Below, piece by piece: positions 37,812 through 45,530 of a stretch of DNA of 64,000 nucleotides; the stretch's first letter is position 1; each line of letters opens with the position of its first letter. The DNA lies in assembly GCA_013697245.1 (NCBI GenBank), contig JACCXH010000007.1, positions 1-64,000 of the forward strand. The letters are read 5' to 3'. The DNA is from Bacteroidota bacterium. Lineage in GTDB: Bacteria > Bacteroidota > Bacteroidia > B-17B0 > Aurantibacillaceae. The notes beneath the pieces were generated by a model, which was given only the letters and a program-made list of their open reading frames with translations, had not been told where the DNA came from and ran no database searches. The translations under genes and the position numbers were made by a program.

Positions 37812-39482
37812 CTAATTCTCTTTTCCTTCTTTAAAAACTAAGTTCAATCGTTTTAATAAAAGCATCATGATAATAAAGGCAAACATTAAAAGCGCAAAGT
37901 TTAGCCAGAAATAATTTGCTTTATTATCAAACTTATCCCAGTTCTTAGCTAATACACCGCTTAATTTATTTCCTATAGAAGTTGCCAATTGCCAGCCGCC
38001 CATCATTAAAGCGGCTAACCGTAATGGCGCTAATTTTGACACCATGGATAAGCCCATAGGACTTAGCAACAACTCGCCAACAGTTATAACACCATAACTA
38101 CCAATTAACCACCAGGCGCTTGCTTTGTGCATTCCGTTTTTGGTGGCGTAAACAGCGCCAACCATTACTAATGTTGAAAGGGCACTGATCAATAAACCGT
38201 ATGCGATCTTTGTTGCAGTAGTTGGCTCTTTCTTTCGCTTACGCATAAATGCAAAAAAGGCAATGATCAAAGGTGTAAGTGCAACAACAAAAAACGGGTT
38301 AATAGATTGAAAAATTTCCGTGTTCACTAAATTAACCGATTGTCCTTGCGCCGGCATTTTTTTTGCATCAATATTTTTAAAGTACAATGGGTAATCCAAA
38401 CACTTAATTGGTTTACCACCTGCATCTTTTATTTTCCTGAACTGTTCATCAACCTGGTTCACTTCTTTATTTTCGGCAACCAATCGTTCAGAAAAGCCCA
38501 TGCTTTCTGTTACAGCAGTTATTGTTTGTGGTGCCTCCCTATCTGTATAATATTGGGCGTAAGTTGTTAAAGCAGTGCCGTTTTGTTTAAAAATGGCCCA
38601 GAATAAAATAACAATAATAAAAATAGTGAACATAGTGCCTAACGGTTTTCGCTCTTCCGCATTTGCTTTTTTAAAGATGGACGCATAAAAATAGACTACC
38701 GGAATACAGAACATAAAGAACGCATCTGTACTTTGGCTCCCCATAATTGTAAATATTTCGTTCTCTTTTCCTGCAATAGCGTTTGGTAAGATCCAACCTG
38801 CAACAGCAAATGCCAAACCTGTTACAAGTACTTTTACAAATTGCATAATAAAGGGTTTGTCTTCCGGCTTAGGCTCTTTACGCACATCCACATGTTTGTA
38901 GTGTTTCATGCCTGACCAAAAAGTAATTACGCCTAAGAACATACCAATACCAGCTGTTATAAATGCACCATGCCAGCCAATTTTATTACGCATAATAGCG
39001 GCAACGAAATTACAAATGAGCGCGCCAACGTTTATACCCATGTAAAAAATATTATAACCTGTATCTTTGTTAGCGCGGTAACGCGGGTCGTTATAAAGAT
39101 TTCCTAAAAGCGTTGCAATGTTTGGTTTAAAAAATCCATTACCAACTACCATCACCCCAAGCGCTGTAAAAAAAGCCCATTTTTCGGGAATAGCCAGCAT
39201 ACAATAACCAATGCCCATTAAAATACCACCTAATGTAATTGAAAAACGGTAACCTAATTTAAGATCGGCTAAAAGGCCGCCCATAAAAGGGGTTAAGTAA
39301 GCAAGTGCAATAAAGGTTCCAAAAATATCTGAAGCTGTTGCGTTCTCCCAACCCATGCCGCCTTCTTTTCCATCGGTGGTCATGTATAGGAAAAATATTC
39401 CTATCATTAAATAATACCCAAAGCGTTCCCAAAATTCGGTGAAAACTAAAAAAAATAATCCCTTAGGATATTTTGACTCCAT
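37812..39482 (-). CDS. Proton-dependent oligopeptide transporter (POT/PTR family)
   Basis: A 556-residue major-facilitator protein with about 14 membrane helices. POT signatures are visible: EFWERFGYYLMIGIF near the N-terminus (the ExxERFxYY proton/peptide motif), then GGLLADLKLGYR and NIFYMGINVGAL. It imports di- and tripeptides with protons in characterised relatives. A non-membrane insert near 310-375 is longer than in E. coli DtpA. It is the last of a tight cluster of four genes, starting 6 nt after the preceding one. Confidence 0.95.
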   Translation of the reverse strand: MESKYPKGLFFLVFTEFWERFGYYLMIGIFFLYMTTDGKEGGMGWENATASDIFGTFIALAYLTPFMGGLLADLKLGYRFSITLGGILMGIGYCMLAIPEKWAFFTALGVMVVGNGFFKPNIATLLGNLYNDPRYRANKDTGYNIFYMGINVGALICNFVAAIMRNKIGWHGAFITAGIGMFLGVITFWSGMKHYKHVDVRKEPKPEDKPFIMQFVKVLVTGLAFAVAGWILPNAIAGKENEIFTIMGSQSTDAFFMFCIPVVYFYASIFKKANAEERKPLGTMFTIFIIVILFWAIFKQNGTALTTYAQYYTDREAPQTITAVTESMGFSERLVAENKEVNQVDEQFRKIKDAGGKPIKCLDYPLYFKNIDAKKMPAQGQSVNLVNTEIFQSINPFFVVALTPLIIAFFAFMRKRKKEPTTATKIAYGLLISALSTLVMVGAVYATKNGMHKASAWWLIGSYGVITVGELLLSPMGLSMVSKLAPLRLAALMMGGWQLATSIGNKLSGVLAKNWDKFDNKANYFWLNFALLMFAFIIMMLLLKRLNLVFKEGKEN

Positions 39483-39488
39483 AAATTT

Positions 39489-40025
39489 TTAATCGAACTG
39501 GCTTGGCGGAACCATGTATTTTAAATTTACAGCGTAGAGCACTATAAATACCGCATCAAAAACTATCATCATTATTATTGCTACGGCTATAATGGTAGAA
39601 CCCAGTCCTCCGGCCAAAGCTCCGATTGCAGCCATAGCATCGGTGCCCCCAATAAATAAACCAATGTAAGGCAGCACTTCCCCAATAAGGTAAAAGTAAA
39701 AACCGGTTTGTTTTAAATTCCACATTTGTACTGCACCAAAAGCGCATAAGGCAATAGCCAGGATGTTGAGTAGTGTAGTTAGTATTTTTTTTGCGCCACC
39801 GTCATTTGCGAGTGCGGCTTCCAGCTTATCTGCCGCTTCGGGACTGATGGTTCGCATCTGTTCAATCTGCTGCTGCTGTTTTTCGGGAGATTGGGTTATT
39901 AGTCCGGATAAAGATGAGATTAATAATAGTGCGCAACATGCCCAGGTTAACACACATGTAACTGACAAAAGTTGTGGGCGGCCAATTGGCTTAATGTCAT
40001 TGGTGAATTCAATATTATTTTCCAT
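39489..40025 (-). CDS. Small membrane protein, paralogue of the gene at 41012-41497
   Basis: A 178-residue protein with four hydrophobic segments. It shares a layout with the 161-residue protein nearby: an N-terminal (R/K)PQ(L/F)L followed by the first helix, a soluble loop containing (S/T)PE.AD, a central (F/W)GxxxMxxLxxxGFxxY block, and a terminal YxxNLKxM. Function unknown. Between the DUF2752 gene (4 nt upstream) and the POT transporter gene (6 nt downstream), so it is probably cotranscribed with peptide uptake. Confidence 0.75.
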   Translation of the reverse strand: MENNIEFTNDIKPIGRPQLLSVTCVLTWACCALLLISSLSGLITQSPEKQQQQIEQMRTISPEAADKLEAALANDGGAKKILTTLLNILAIALCAFGAVQMWNLKQTGFYFYLIGEVLPYIGLFIGGTDAMAAIGALAGGLGSTIIAVAIIMMIVFDAVFIVLYAVNLKYMVPPSQFD

Positions 40026-40029
40026 TGTT

Positions 40030-40425
40030 TCAAGTTTTAATGGTTAATAGTATAGGTAAAGTTGCAAATAAAAAAAGTAAAATACTAACCAGTACTTCTG
40101 TTTTAACATAGCGGGGACGAATAAGTTGCGGTTTTATGAAATAAATTAAGATTATGGCCCCTCTTAAAAAAAACTGGAAAAGAAAAAATAAAAAAAAGTG
40201 CCAGGAAAGAGTGTTAAATTTTTTGCCCTCGCTAAATTGTAAATGGGTGTAATTACCAAATGCCCTCGAAAAACCACAAGAGGGACAATCTTTACCGGTT
40301 ACTGCTTTTATAGCACAATCAACCGGGTGCCGGTTGGGATAAAAAAAATAGGAGTAAGTAAAGCCTACTCCTATTAATATAAAGAACACCAAACTTATTG
40401 TTACATAGGGTGGTGCCTTAGACAT
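40030..40425 (-). CDS. DUF2752 family membrane protein
   Basis: A 131-residue protein with three hydrophobic segments and the DUF2752 signature CAIKAVTGKDCPSCGFSRAF (about residues 37-56): a Cys, then CPxCGxxRA, which may bind metal or form a disulfide at the membrane surface. Function unknown. It starts directly after the stop of the DUF4190-like gene with no gap. Confidence 0.85.
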   Translation of the reverse strand: MSKAPPYVTISLVFFILIGVGFTYSYFFYPNRHPVDCAIKAVTGKDCPSCGFSRAFGNYTHLQFSEGKKFNTLSWHFFLFFLFQFFLRGAIILIYFIKPQLIRPRYVKTEVLVSILLFLFATLPILLTIKT

Positions 40426-40821
40426 TTATTGATGAGGAACATTTAAAGTATCGGTTAATTGTTTTAGCTGATCCATTGCTTTTGTTAAAGAATCCATTCC
40501 CCCTGAATGTTCAAACTGGTTAAAACCTTCTTGTAAAGCATCACCAGCTGTTTTTAAAACGTAGAACTGGTATCCACCAAGGCAACAAGCAATTATCGAG
40601 CAGATAAGACCGGCAATAGCCATACCTTTAGGACCCGAACCTGCTTGTTTCATTGATATAGCAGAAAGAATTAAACCTATTACTCCAGGTAAAATTGCCC
40701 ATACACCTAAACAAGGCACAAAAGAAATAATAGCTGCAAGAATTCCTAATACTAAACCGGCAATTCCTAAGCCTTTTCCGCCACTCGTAGGTGCTGGTGT
40801 TGTTGTGTTGTTTTGTTCCAT
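40426..40821 (-). CDS. DUF4190-like two-repeat membrane protein
   Basis: A 131-residue protein with two similar hydrophobic halves: GLGIAGLVLGILAAIISF and GMAIAGLICSIIACCLGG, each an (x)GIAGLxxxI helix, as in DUF4190/CCC-type proteins. It has a Thr/Pro-rich N-terminus and an amphipathic C-terminal tail. First gene of the four-gene cluster that ends with the POT transporter. Function unknown. Confidence 0.75.
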   Translation of the reverse strand: MEQNNTTTPAPTSGGKGLGIAGLVLGILAAIISFVPCLGVWAILPGVIGLILSAISMKQAGSGPKGMAIAGLICSIIACCLGGYQFYVLKTAGDALQEGFNQFEHSGGMDSLTKAMDQLKQLTDTLNVPHQ

Positions 40822-40960
40822 TTTTTTAGTTTTTTTAGTTTTTTAGTCAAAGGCTTCCCTTTGGCATAATTAATAAGCGTGAAAGTAGCCTCTTTTTATT
40901 TAATATGATATGATGCTTTTGTAAAGTTTTTAACAAATATTTAATCGAGTATCCATAAAT

Positions 40961-40994
40961 AAAAAATCCCTCTTTAAATATAAAGAGGGATTTT
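40961..40994 (-). terminator. Rho-independent terminator of the 161-residue membrane protein gene
   Basis: A perfect 14-bp stem (40963-40976 with 40981-40994, loop AATA) followed on the minus strand by T residues. It lies 18 bp after the stop at 41012 and separates that gene from the DUF4190-like operon. Confidence 0.9.
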
Positions 40995-41011
40995 AGTAAG
41001 ATCGGAAAATA

Positions 41012-41497
41012 TTATTTCATGTGTTTTAAATTAAGGCCATACATTACAATAAAAGCAATACCAATTATTGCCCCCACAAATCCACCTCCTAATAATCCTA
41101 AAACGGCAAATATTCCATTAACAATGGCATATATCCAAAAACCACCTTTTTGAAGTTTCCCCATTTTCATTACTCCCCATAAAGAAAGAGCTGCAAATAC
41201 AAGTGAAATAACAAAAATTATTGTAATATAAGAGGAAAGCATGCCCATCATACCACCACCTGCTGATGCCATTTTTTCCATCGCATCGGCCTGTTCAGGT
41301 GTCATCGAAGAAGTATCAACATGAGAAGCGCCTCCCATAAACATACCCATAATCATACCTGAGGCGAAAATTCCAATAAGTGAAATTAAAGCCCATAGGC
41401 CACTACCTATATAGCTAAGAATACATAGTACTTTCAAAAATTGAGGTTTTTGGGGAGCCTCAACTGCTGATGTCGTTGTTTGTGTTGTTTGTTCCAT
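41012..41497 (-). CDS. Small membrane protein, paralogue of the gene at 39489-40025
   Basis: A 161-residue protein with four hydrophobic segments and a Met/Gly-rich loop (MIMGMFMGGASHV, then MTPEQADAMEKM). The order of features and the terminal YGLNLKHMK match the 178-residue protein (YAVNLKYM), so the two are divergent duplicates separated by two genes. Ends in its own strong terminator. Function unknown. Confidence 0.75.
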   Translation of the reverse strand: MEQTTQTTTSAVEAPQKPQFLKVLCILSYIGSGLWALISLIGIFASGMIMGMFMGGASHVDTSSMTPEQADAMEKMASAGGGMMGMLSSYITIIFVISLVFAALSLWGVMKMGKLQKGGFWIYAIVNGIFAVLGLLGGGFVGAIIGIAFIVMYGLNLKHMK

Positions 41498-41607
41498 CGT
41501 TTTAGTTTTTTTAGTTAATATTAAATTAGATTGAAATTAATTTTTTCTTTTAACCCGCAAAGAGCTATTTAGAAAAAGTTTTTAACATTTTTTTGATTTT
41601 GTCTGTT

Positions 41608-43335
41608 TTATAAGGCTTTCCATGCCATAAAATTAACATTATATCGTTCATTTACTGGTTCCTTTACTTTTAAAAGGGGGGTAAAAAAGTAAGTATTCCC
41701 CTTTTTATCTTTTTGTAAAACAATGGTTTTTAATTGATCGGCTGAGTTTACAGTAAACGTAACTTCATCTTTATCATTAAAATAATGCAACCAATGGCTA
41801 AAATTATCTTTTAAGATAATGTTGTTTACTGCCAAAATATCATCGCCGGCAAATAAACCAGATTTCCAGGCGGGCGAATATGGCGCTACTAAAGTTACCT
41901 TACTATGCACCCCTGCCTCCATTATTTTAAAACCAAATTTGTGTTCGCAATCATGATGGTTATTTTCTTTTAACATCTCTAACCCTATATAATCAAAGCA
42001 AGCTTTTAATTCTGTTTCAAAATCCTGAGGCGAATACACATAACTTTTAATAAATGTGCTAAGGTCTTTACCGCTTACTTCGTTCACCAATTCAATGATA
42101 TTTTCTTCAGAATAACCAATTCCCATTTTTCCAAAACGCTCATATAATAATACACATACATCTCGCAGGGCCTTTTTATTTTGCGTGGCCTGTAAAATTT
42201 TTACATCCAGCATAAAAGCAATTAAGCTTCCCTCGTCGTAGATACTTGTTTTGCGATAAGGGGCGCCGGGTACATAACCATCCAGCCAATTTTCCCAACT
42301 GCTATCGGCTACACTTAAATTGTAACGGCCATAATTATGAAAATGTTTTGTTAAGCGTTCCTGCAAGGTCTCAAAGTATTGTTGCTGTGTAAAAACATCG
42401 CTGCTCAACAATAATTTATCGCCGTAATAAGTTGTAAAGCCTTCGTAAACATAGCCTGTTTTGGCATAATTTTCTTTGGTATAATCATAGGGCAACATCT
42501 CTATTGGGCGAATGGTCTTAATATTCCAGGAGTGAAATAATTCGTGACAGCTTACACCCAAAACATCGTTGTATGTTTTACCGGAGTTAATGCCATAACC
42601 CGGACCGATAGCAATAACGGTATTCTTCACATGCTCTACTCCATGATAAAATTTAAATGGCAGCACCTGAAAAATAAAATGATATTCATCCGTTGTAAAA
42701 TCTTTCCAGAATTCTATTTGCTTTTTGGTGAAGGCTGAGAAATGTTCTTTTATTTGTTTGAAGTCGGGTTTGCATTCGCCGATAAAATGTATGTTGAATT
42801 TTATATTATTTATTTCGTAAAAGTCGCTTTTAATTTTTTCAGAAGCCACAAAGGGCGAATCTACCAGCTCATCAAAATTTTTGGCAATGAGCGTGTTCTT
42901 CTCTTTTTTTAAAGAACAAACCAATTTGTAATTCTCGGGAATGGTCAATTCAATCCTGTGCTCTTCGTTCATTCTGCCAACCACGTACATACAGCAATGC
43001 ACAGGGTTCATATAAATTTGCGTGGTATCGGCAAAACAGGCGCCGGCATTTAACTCGGCGGCATAATAACTGTATGTGATCTTTATGCTTGATTGCCCTT
43101 TTGTATCAACTTCCCAAAGATCTTTATTTAATTTATGGTAGCTTAAAACTTCGTTCTTCTCATTAAAAACATCTACCTTTTTTATGTTCTTTGCAAAATT
43201 GCCCAATTCGTAACGGCCGGGGCGCCATGCAGGCAACTGAAGCTGAACAGAATCCTGTGCGATCGCATCTACGAACATATCCACATACACATAATGCGAT
43301 GCCGGATTTTTCTGGTACATTAAGTATTTTATCAT
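41608..43335 (-). CDS. M61 family metallopeptidase with PDZ domain
   Basis: A 575-residue zinc peptidase of the glycyl-aminopeptidase (M61) family. An N-terminal beta domain comes first, followed by the active site: zinc-binding HELFHSWN (about residue 267, HExxH) and the downstream Glu in VYEGFTTYYGD. A C-terminal PDZ segment contains VAPYSPAWKSGLFAGDDIL. Characterised members cleave N-terminal residues, with a preference for Gly or Ala; substrate here is unknown. No signal peptide is evident, so it is predicted to be cytoplasmic. Confidence 0.93.
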   Translation of the reverse strand: MIKYLMYQKNPASHYVYVDMFVDAIAQDSVQLQLPAWRPGRYELGNFAKNIKKVDVFNEKNEVLSYHKLNKDLWEVDTKGQSSIKITYSYYAAELNAGACFADTTQIYMNPVHCCMYVVGRMNEEHRIELTIPENYKLVCSLKKEKNTLIAKNFDELVDSPFVASEKIKSDFYEINNIKFNIHFIGECKPDFKQIKEHFSAFTKKQIEFWKDFTTDEYHFIFQVLPFKFYHGVEHVKNTVIAIGPGYGINSGKTYNDVLGVSCHELFHSWNIKTIRPIEMLPYDYTKENYAKTGYVYEGFTTYYGDKLLLSSDVFTQQQYFETLQERLTKHFHNYGRYNLSVADSSWENWLDGYVPGAPYRKTSIYDEGSLIAFMLDVKILQATQNKKALRDVCVLLYERFGKMGIGYSEENIIELVNEVSGKDLSTFIKSYVYSPQDFETELKACFDYIGLEMLKENNHHDCEHKFGFKIMEAGVHSKVTLVAPYSPAWKSGLFAGDDILAVNNIILKDNFSHWLHYFNDKDEVTFTVNSADQLKTIVLQKDKKGNTYFFTPLLKVKEPVNERYNVNFMAWKAL

Positions 43336-43368
43336 GATAGGGCTGTTTAAATTTTATTTATAAATGTA

Positions 43369-43376
43369 TATATTTG
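43369..43376 (+). promoter_or_regulatory. Bacteroidota -7 box for the TPR/SUI1 operon
   Basis: TATATTTG, an exact TAnnTTTG match, ends 7 nt before the GTG start at 43384, again implying a leaderless or near-leaderless transcript. Confidence 0.45.
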
Positions 43377-43383
43377 AATTATT

Positions 43384-44475
43384 GTGAAGCGCATATTTTT
43401 TATTTTTTTTATAATCAACTTATTAAACGTAAGCGGACAGGATCTTGATTCGCTGAAAGCCGTTGCGGCAAAATTACCCAACGATACAAGCCGCGTGAAT
43501 TTATTTTATAACGAAGGTTTTTTGCACCGTGCCATAGATGCGCAGTATAGTTACGATTGCGCCAAAGAGGCGGAAAATTACGCCCAAAAAGCCGGTTTGC
43601 CTTTTTATGCGGCAAAAGCAAGTAATTTATTAGGCATTTTATTTTACCGGAAAGGCGATCTTAATTCTGCGCTGCGTTACCATAAGACTGCTTTAAAATT
43701 AAGAACACTTATTAATGATAAAAAGGGATTGGCCCTTAGTGAAACCAATCTCGGAAATATCTATTCAGATCTTGGCCGCTACAAATTGGCCGAAGAAGCT
43801 TATTTAAAAGCTTTAGAAATTAATAACGAATTACATTTAGCCAAACAGATAGATAATTGTCTTTTAAATTTAGGCGTGTTAAGTACAGAATTACAAATGA
43901 TAAACGTAGCCGAAAATTATTTTAACCGCGCTTTAAAAAATTCTGAAAAAAGATTCGATTATGAAATAGAAGCTTCTTGCTTAAATAATTTAGCGGTAAT
44001 AAATACGATTAAACGGGATTTTGATGCTGCCATTGCCAATAGTTTAAATTCCATTAAAATAAAAGGCCTGATGGAGAACGAAATGGAAATGGCCGATAGT
44101 TATTTGAACATTGCCGTTGCTTACATTAAGAAAAAAGAAGCCGTTCCTGCTTTAGAAAATCTGTTAATCGCCGATAGTATTATTTTAAAATTTAATTACC
44201 TCGGCGCCAAAGTACAGTCATTAAAAGCTTGGTCGGAGTATTATGAATTAGAACATAATTACGAAAAGGGTTTTGAACAATTACAAAAATGCAACAGTTT
44301 AAAAGACAGCCTTGCCAAAGCAACGAAACAAATTGGTGAAGCCGATTTTGTAGAAAGTCCTGTTAATTTATCTCTGGTTGAAAATGAACCAAACACTTTT
44401 CCGTTTTTGTATTTTAATTTTTTAATTATAATTTTAATTGCCTGTGCCGTATTTATTTTTAGACATAAACGATGA
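43384..44475 (+). CDS. Exported TPR protein with C-terminal membrane anchor
   Basis: A 363-residue protein with a signal peptide (KRIFFIFFIINLLNVSGQ), six or so tetratricopeptide repeats (about 35-290; for example GLALSETNLGNIYSDLGRYK) and a single C-terminal helix (LYFNFLIIILIACAVFIF) ending in RHKR. This is the layout of the sensor half of Bacteroidota TPR-type histidine kinases, but the protein stops right after the membrane helix and has no kinase or DNA-binding output. GTG start. Its stop overlaps the start of the next gene by 4 nt (ATGA). Confidence 0.85.
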   Translation: MKRIFFIFFIINLLNVSGQDLDSLKAVAAKLPNDTSRVNLFYNEGFLHRAIDAQYSYDCAKEAENYAQKAGLPFYAAKASNLLGILFYRKGDLNSALRYHKTALKLRTLINDKKGLALSETNLGNIYSDLGRYKLAEEAYLKALEINNELHLAKQIDNCLLNLGVLSTELQMINVAENYFNRALKNSEKRFDYEIEASCLNNLAVINTIKRDFDAAIANSLNSIKIKGLMENEMEMADSYLNIAVAYIKKKEAVPALENLLIADSIILKFNYLGAKVQSLKAWSEYYELEHNYEKGFEQLQKCNSLKDSLAKATKQIGEADFVESPVNLSLVENEPNTFPFLYFNFLIIILIACAVFIFRHKR

Positions 44476-44813
44476 GCAAAAAAGATAAGAACAAAGGCGG
44501 TCTTGTTTATTCGACCAACCCAAATTTTACACCCGATAATTTTGAAGAAGAAGAAGAAATAAATTTTAAAGCGGGACAACCGCCTTTAAAGGTTTATTTA
44601 GACCGGCTTGGCGGTGGTAAATCGGTTAGTCGCATTAATGGCTTTACAGGTAAAACAGGCGATATAGAAACTCTTGGAAAATTATTAAAACAAAAATGTG
44701 GTGTTGGCGGCACGGTAAAAGATCGCGAAATATTAATTCAGGGTGATCATCGCGATAAAATTATTTTATTGCTTTTAAAAGAAGGTTATAAATCGAAAAA
44801 AGCAGGGGGCTAA
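44472..44813 (+). CDS. eIF1/SUI1-like translation factor (YciH family)
   Basis: A 113-residue protein whose C-terminal two thirds form the SUI1 fold: VYLDRLGGGKSVSRINGF, then LGKLLKQKCGVGGTVKD and IQGDHRDKIILLLLKEGY, all conserved in bacterial YciH and eukaryotic eIF1. The N-terminal 35 residues are acidic and probably disordered. Bacterial members are thought to affect start-site selection or stress translation, but the role is not settled. Overlaps the TPR gene by 4 nt. Confidence 0.95.
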   Translation: MSKKDKNKGGLVYSTNPNFTPDNFEEEEEINFKAGQPPLKVYLDRLGGGKSVSRINGFTGKTGDIETLGKLLKQKCGVGGTVKDREILIQGDHRDKIILLLLKEGYKSKKAGG

Positions 44814-44861
44814 CATATGTCATATTGCCGTGAACTAAATGTGTTATCCTGCTGGAACTAA

Positions 44862-45246
44862 ATACGTCACCCTTGAGCGGAGTCGAAGGGTGTATCAATA
44901 ATTCAGATGGAAGAACTAAGTGTGTATATTCTAAGTTGTTCAGATAACTCTTATTATGTAGGAGTAACTAATAATGTTTCTATCAGATTTGAGCAACATA
45001 ATGAAGGGTTAGATCCTTCTTGTTACAGGTATAAAAGAAGACCCATTGAGTTATTATGGCGTAATAAATTTCAATCGACACTTGAAGCTATAAAGTGGGA
45101 AAAGAAAATTAAAGGATGGACAAGAAAGAAAAAGGAAGCATTAATAGAAGGGAAATTTGAAGTTTTAGCTCAATTAGCCGAATGTAAAAATGAAACGCAT
45201 TTTAAAAATAAAGTAAAAGGCTTCGACTCCACTCAGCCTGACGTAT
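44862..45246 (+). mobile_element. GIY-YIG gene bounded by inverted REP-like hairpins (candidate compact mobile unit)
   Basis: The outer ends are a perfect 8-bp inverted pair, ATACGTCA (44862-44869) and TGACGTAT (45239-45246). Next to each lies a hairpin whose loop is conserved in inverted orientation: GAGCGGAGTCG in the left copy (7-bp arms CACCCTT/AAGGGTG, 44868-44892), and TCGACTCCACTC in the right copy (5-bp arms AGGCT/AGCCT, 45218-45239). The arm sequences differ but pairing is kept. Only the GIY-YIG gene lies between. Two 23-bp steps sharing GAACTAAAT precede it (44821-44866), perhaps older decayed copies. Mobility is inference; no target duplication is evident. Confidence 0.5.
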
Positions 45247-45248
45247 AA
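44907..45248 (+). CDS. Stand-alone GIY-YIG nuclease family protein
   Basis: A 113-residue protein consisting only of the GIY-YIG domain. The first Tyr is in VYILSCSDNS and the second motif is YYVGVTNNV. The catalytic Arg is in VSIRFEQHNEG (about residue 27), and the metal-binding Glu in AIKWEKKIKGW (about residue 68). All key positions appear intact. The last nine residues (GFDSTQPDV) are encoded by the downstream palindrome itself, and the TAA lies in the terminal inverted repeat. Characterised GIY-YIG enzymes cut DNA; the target of this family is unknown. It is probably an accessory gene. Confidence 0.92.
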   Translation: MEELSVYILSCSDNSYYVGVTNNVSIRFEQHNEGLDPSCYRYKRRPIELLWRNKFQSTLEAIKWEKKIKGWTRKKKEALIEGKFEVLAQLAECKNETHFKNKVKGFDSTQPDV

Positions 45249-45254
45249 AAAAAC

Positions 45255-45443
45255 GTTCGTGCCTAAAACCGCGTAAGCAAACATTGTGAATCGGCCTCAA
45301 AGAAATTCCGTAAGATTTTTTGGTTACAAACACACCGTCTCGCTCAATGCTTCGCATTGCCGTCATCAAGGAAAAAGTGACGATAAGAAATTTATTAAAA
45401 AAATAAAAGGTCCGCGCCTAAAACCATTCATTCGCGGACCTTT
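45255..45443 (-). repeat. Duplicated terminator-like sequence and small hairpins
   Basis: A hairpin with perfect 11-bp arms (45406-45416 and 45433-45443, 16-nt loop) is followed on the minus strand by a T-rich tract, so it could terminate the decayed gene at 45531-45701. Part of it, 45410-45425, recurs at 45255-45270 with 14 of 16 identical bases. Between them is a small 6-bp hairpin (45345-45359, CAATGC/GCATTG). No open frame of note lies in 45249-45530, so this long non-coding stretch seems made of repeats. Confidence 0.55.
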
Positions 45444-45463
45444 CCTAAACACAAAGTAAATTT

Positions 45464-45524
45464 CACAAAGGCCACTAGGAAAATAAACAATTGAGTGCTT
45501 TGTGCTTTCTTAGTGACCTTTGTG
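45464..45524. repeat. Imperfect palindrome of the CACAAAGGNCACTA family
   Basis: Arms 45464-45482 and 45506-45524 are inverted copies at 17 of 19 positions, with a 23-nt centre. The arms resemble the ends of the element at 25862-25922 (ACCACAAAG...CACTAAGAAA). It lies just past the stop of the pseudogene at 45531. Confidence 0.65.
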
Positions 45525-45530
45525 GTTAAG

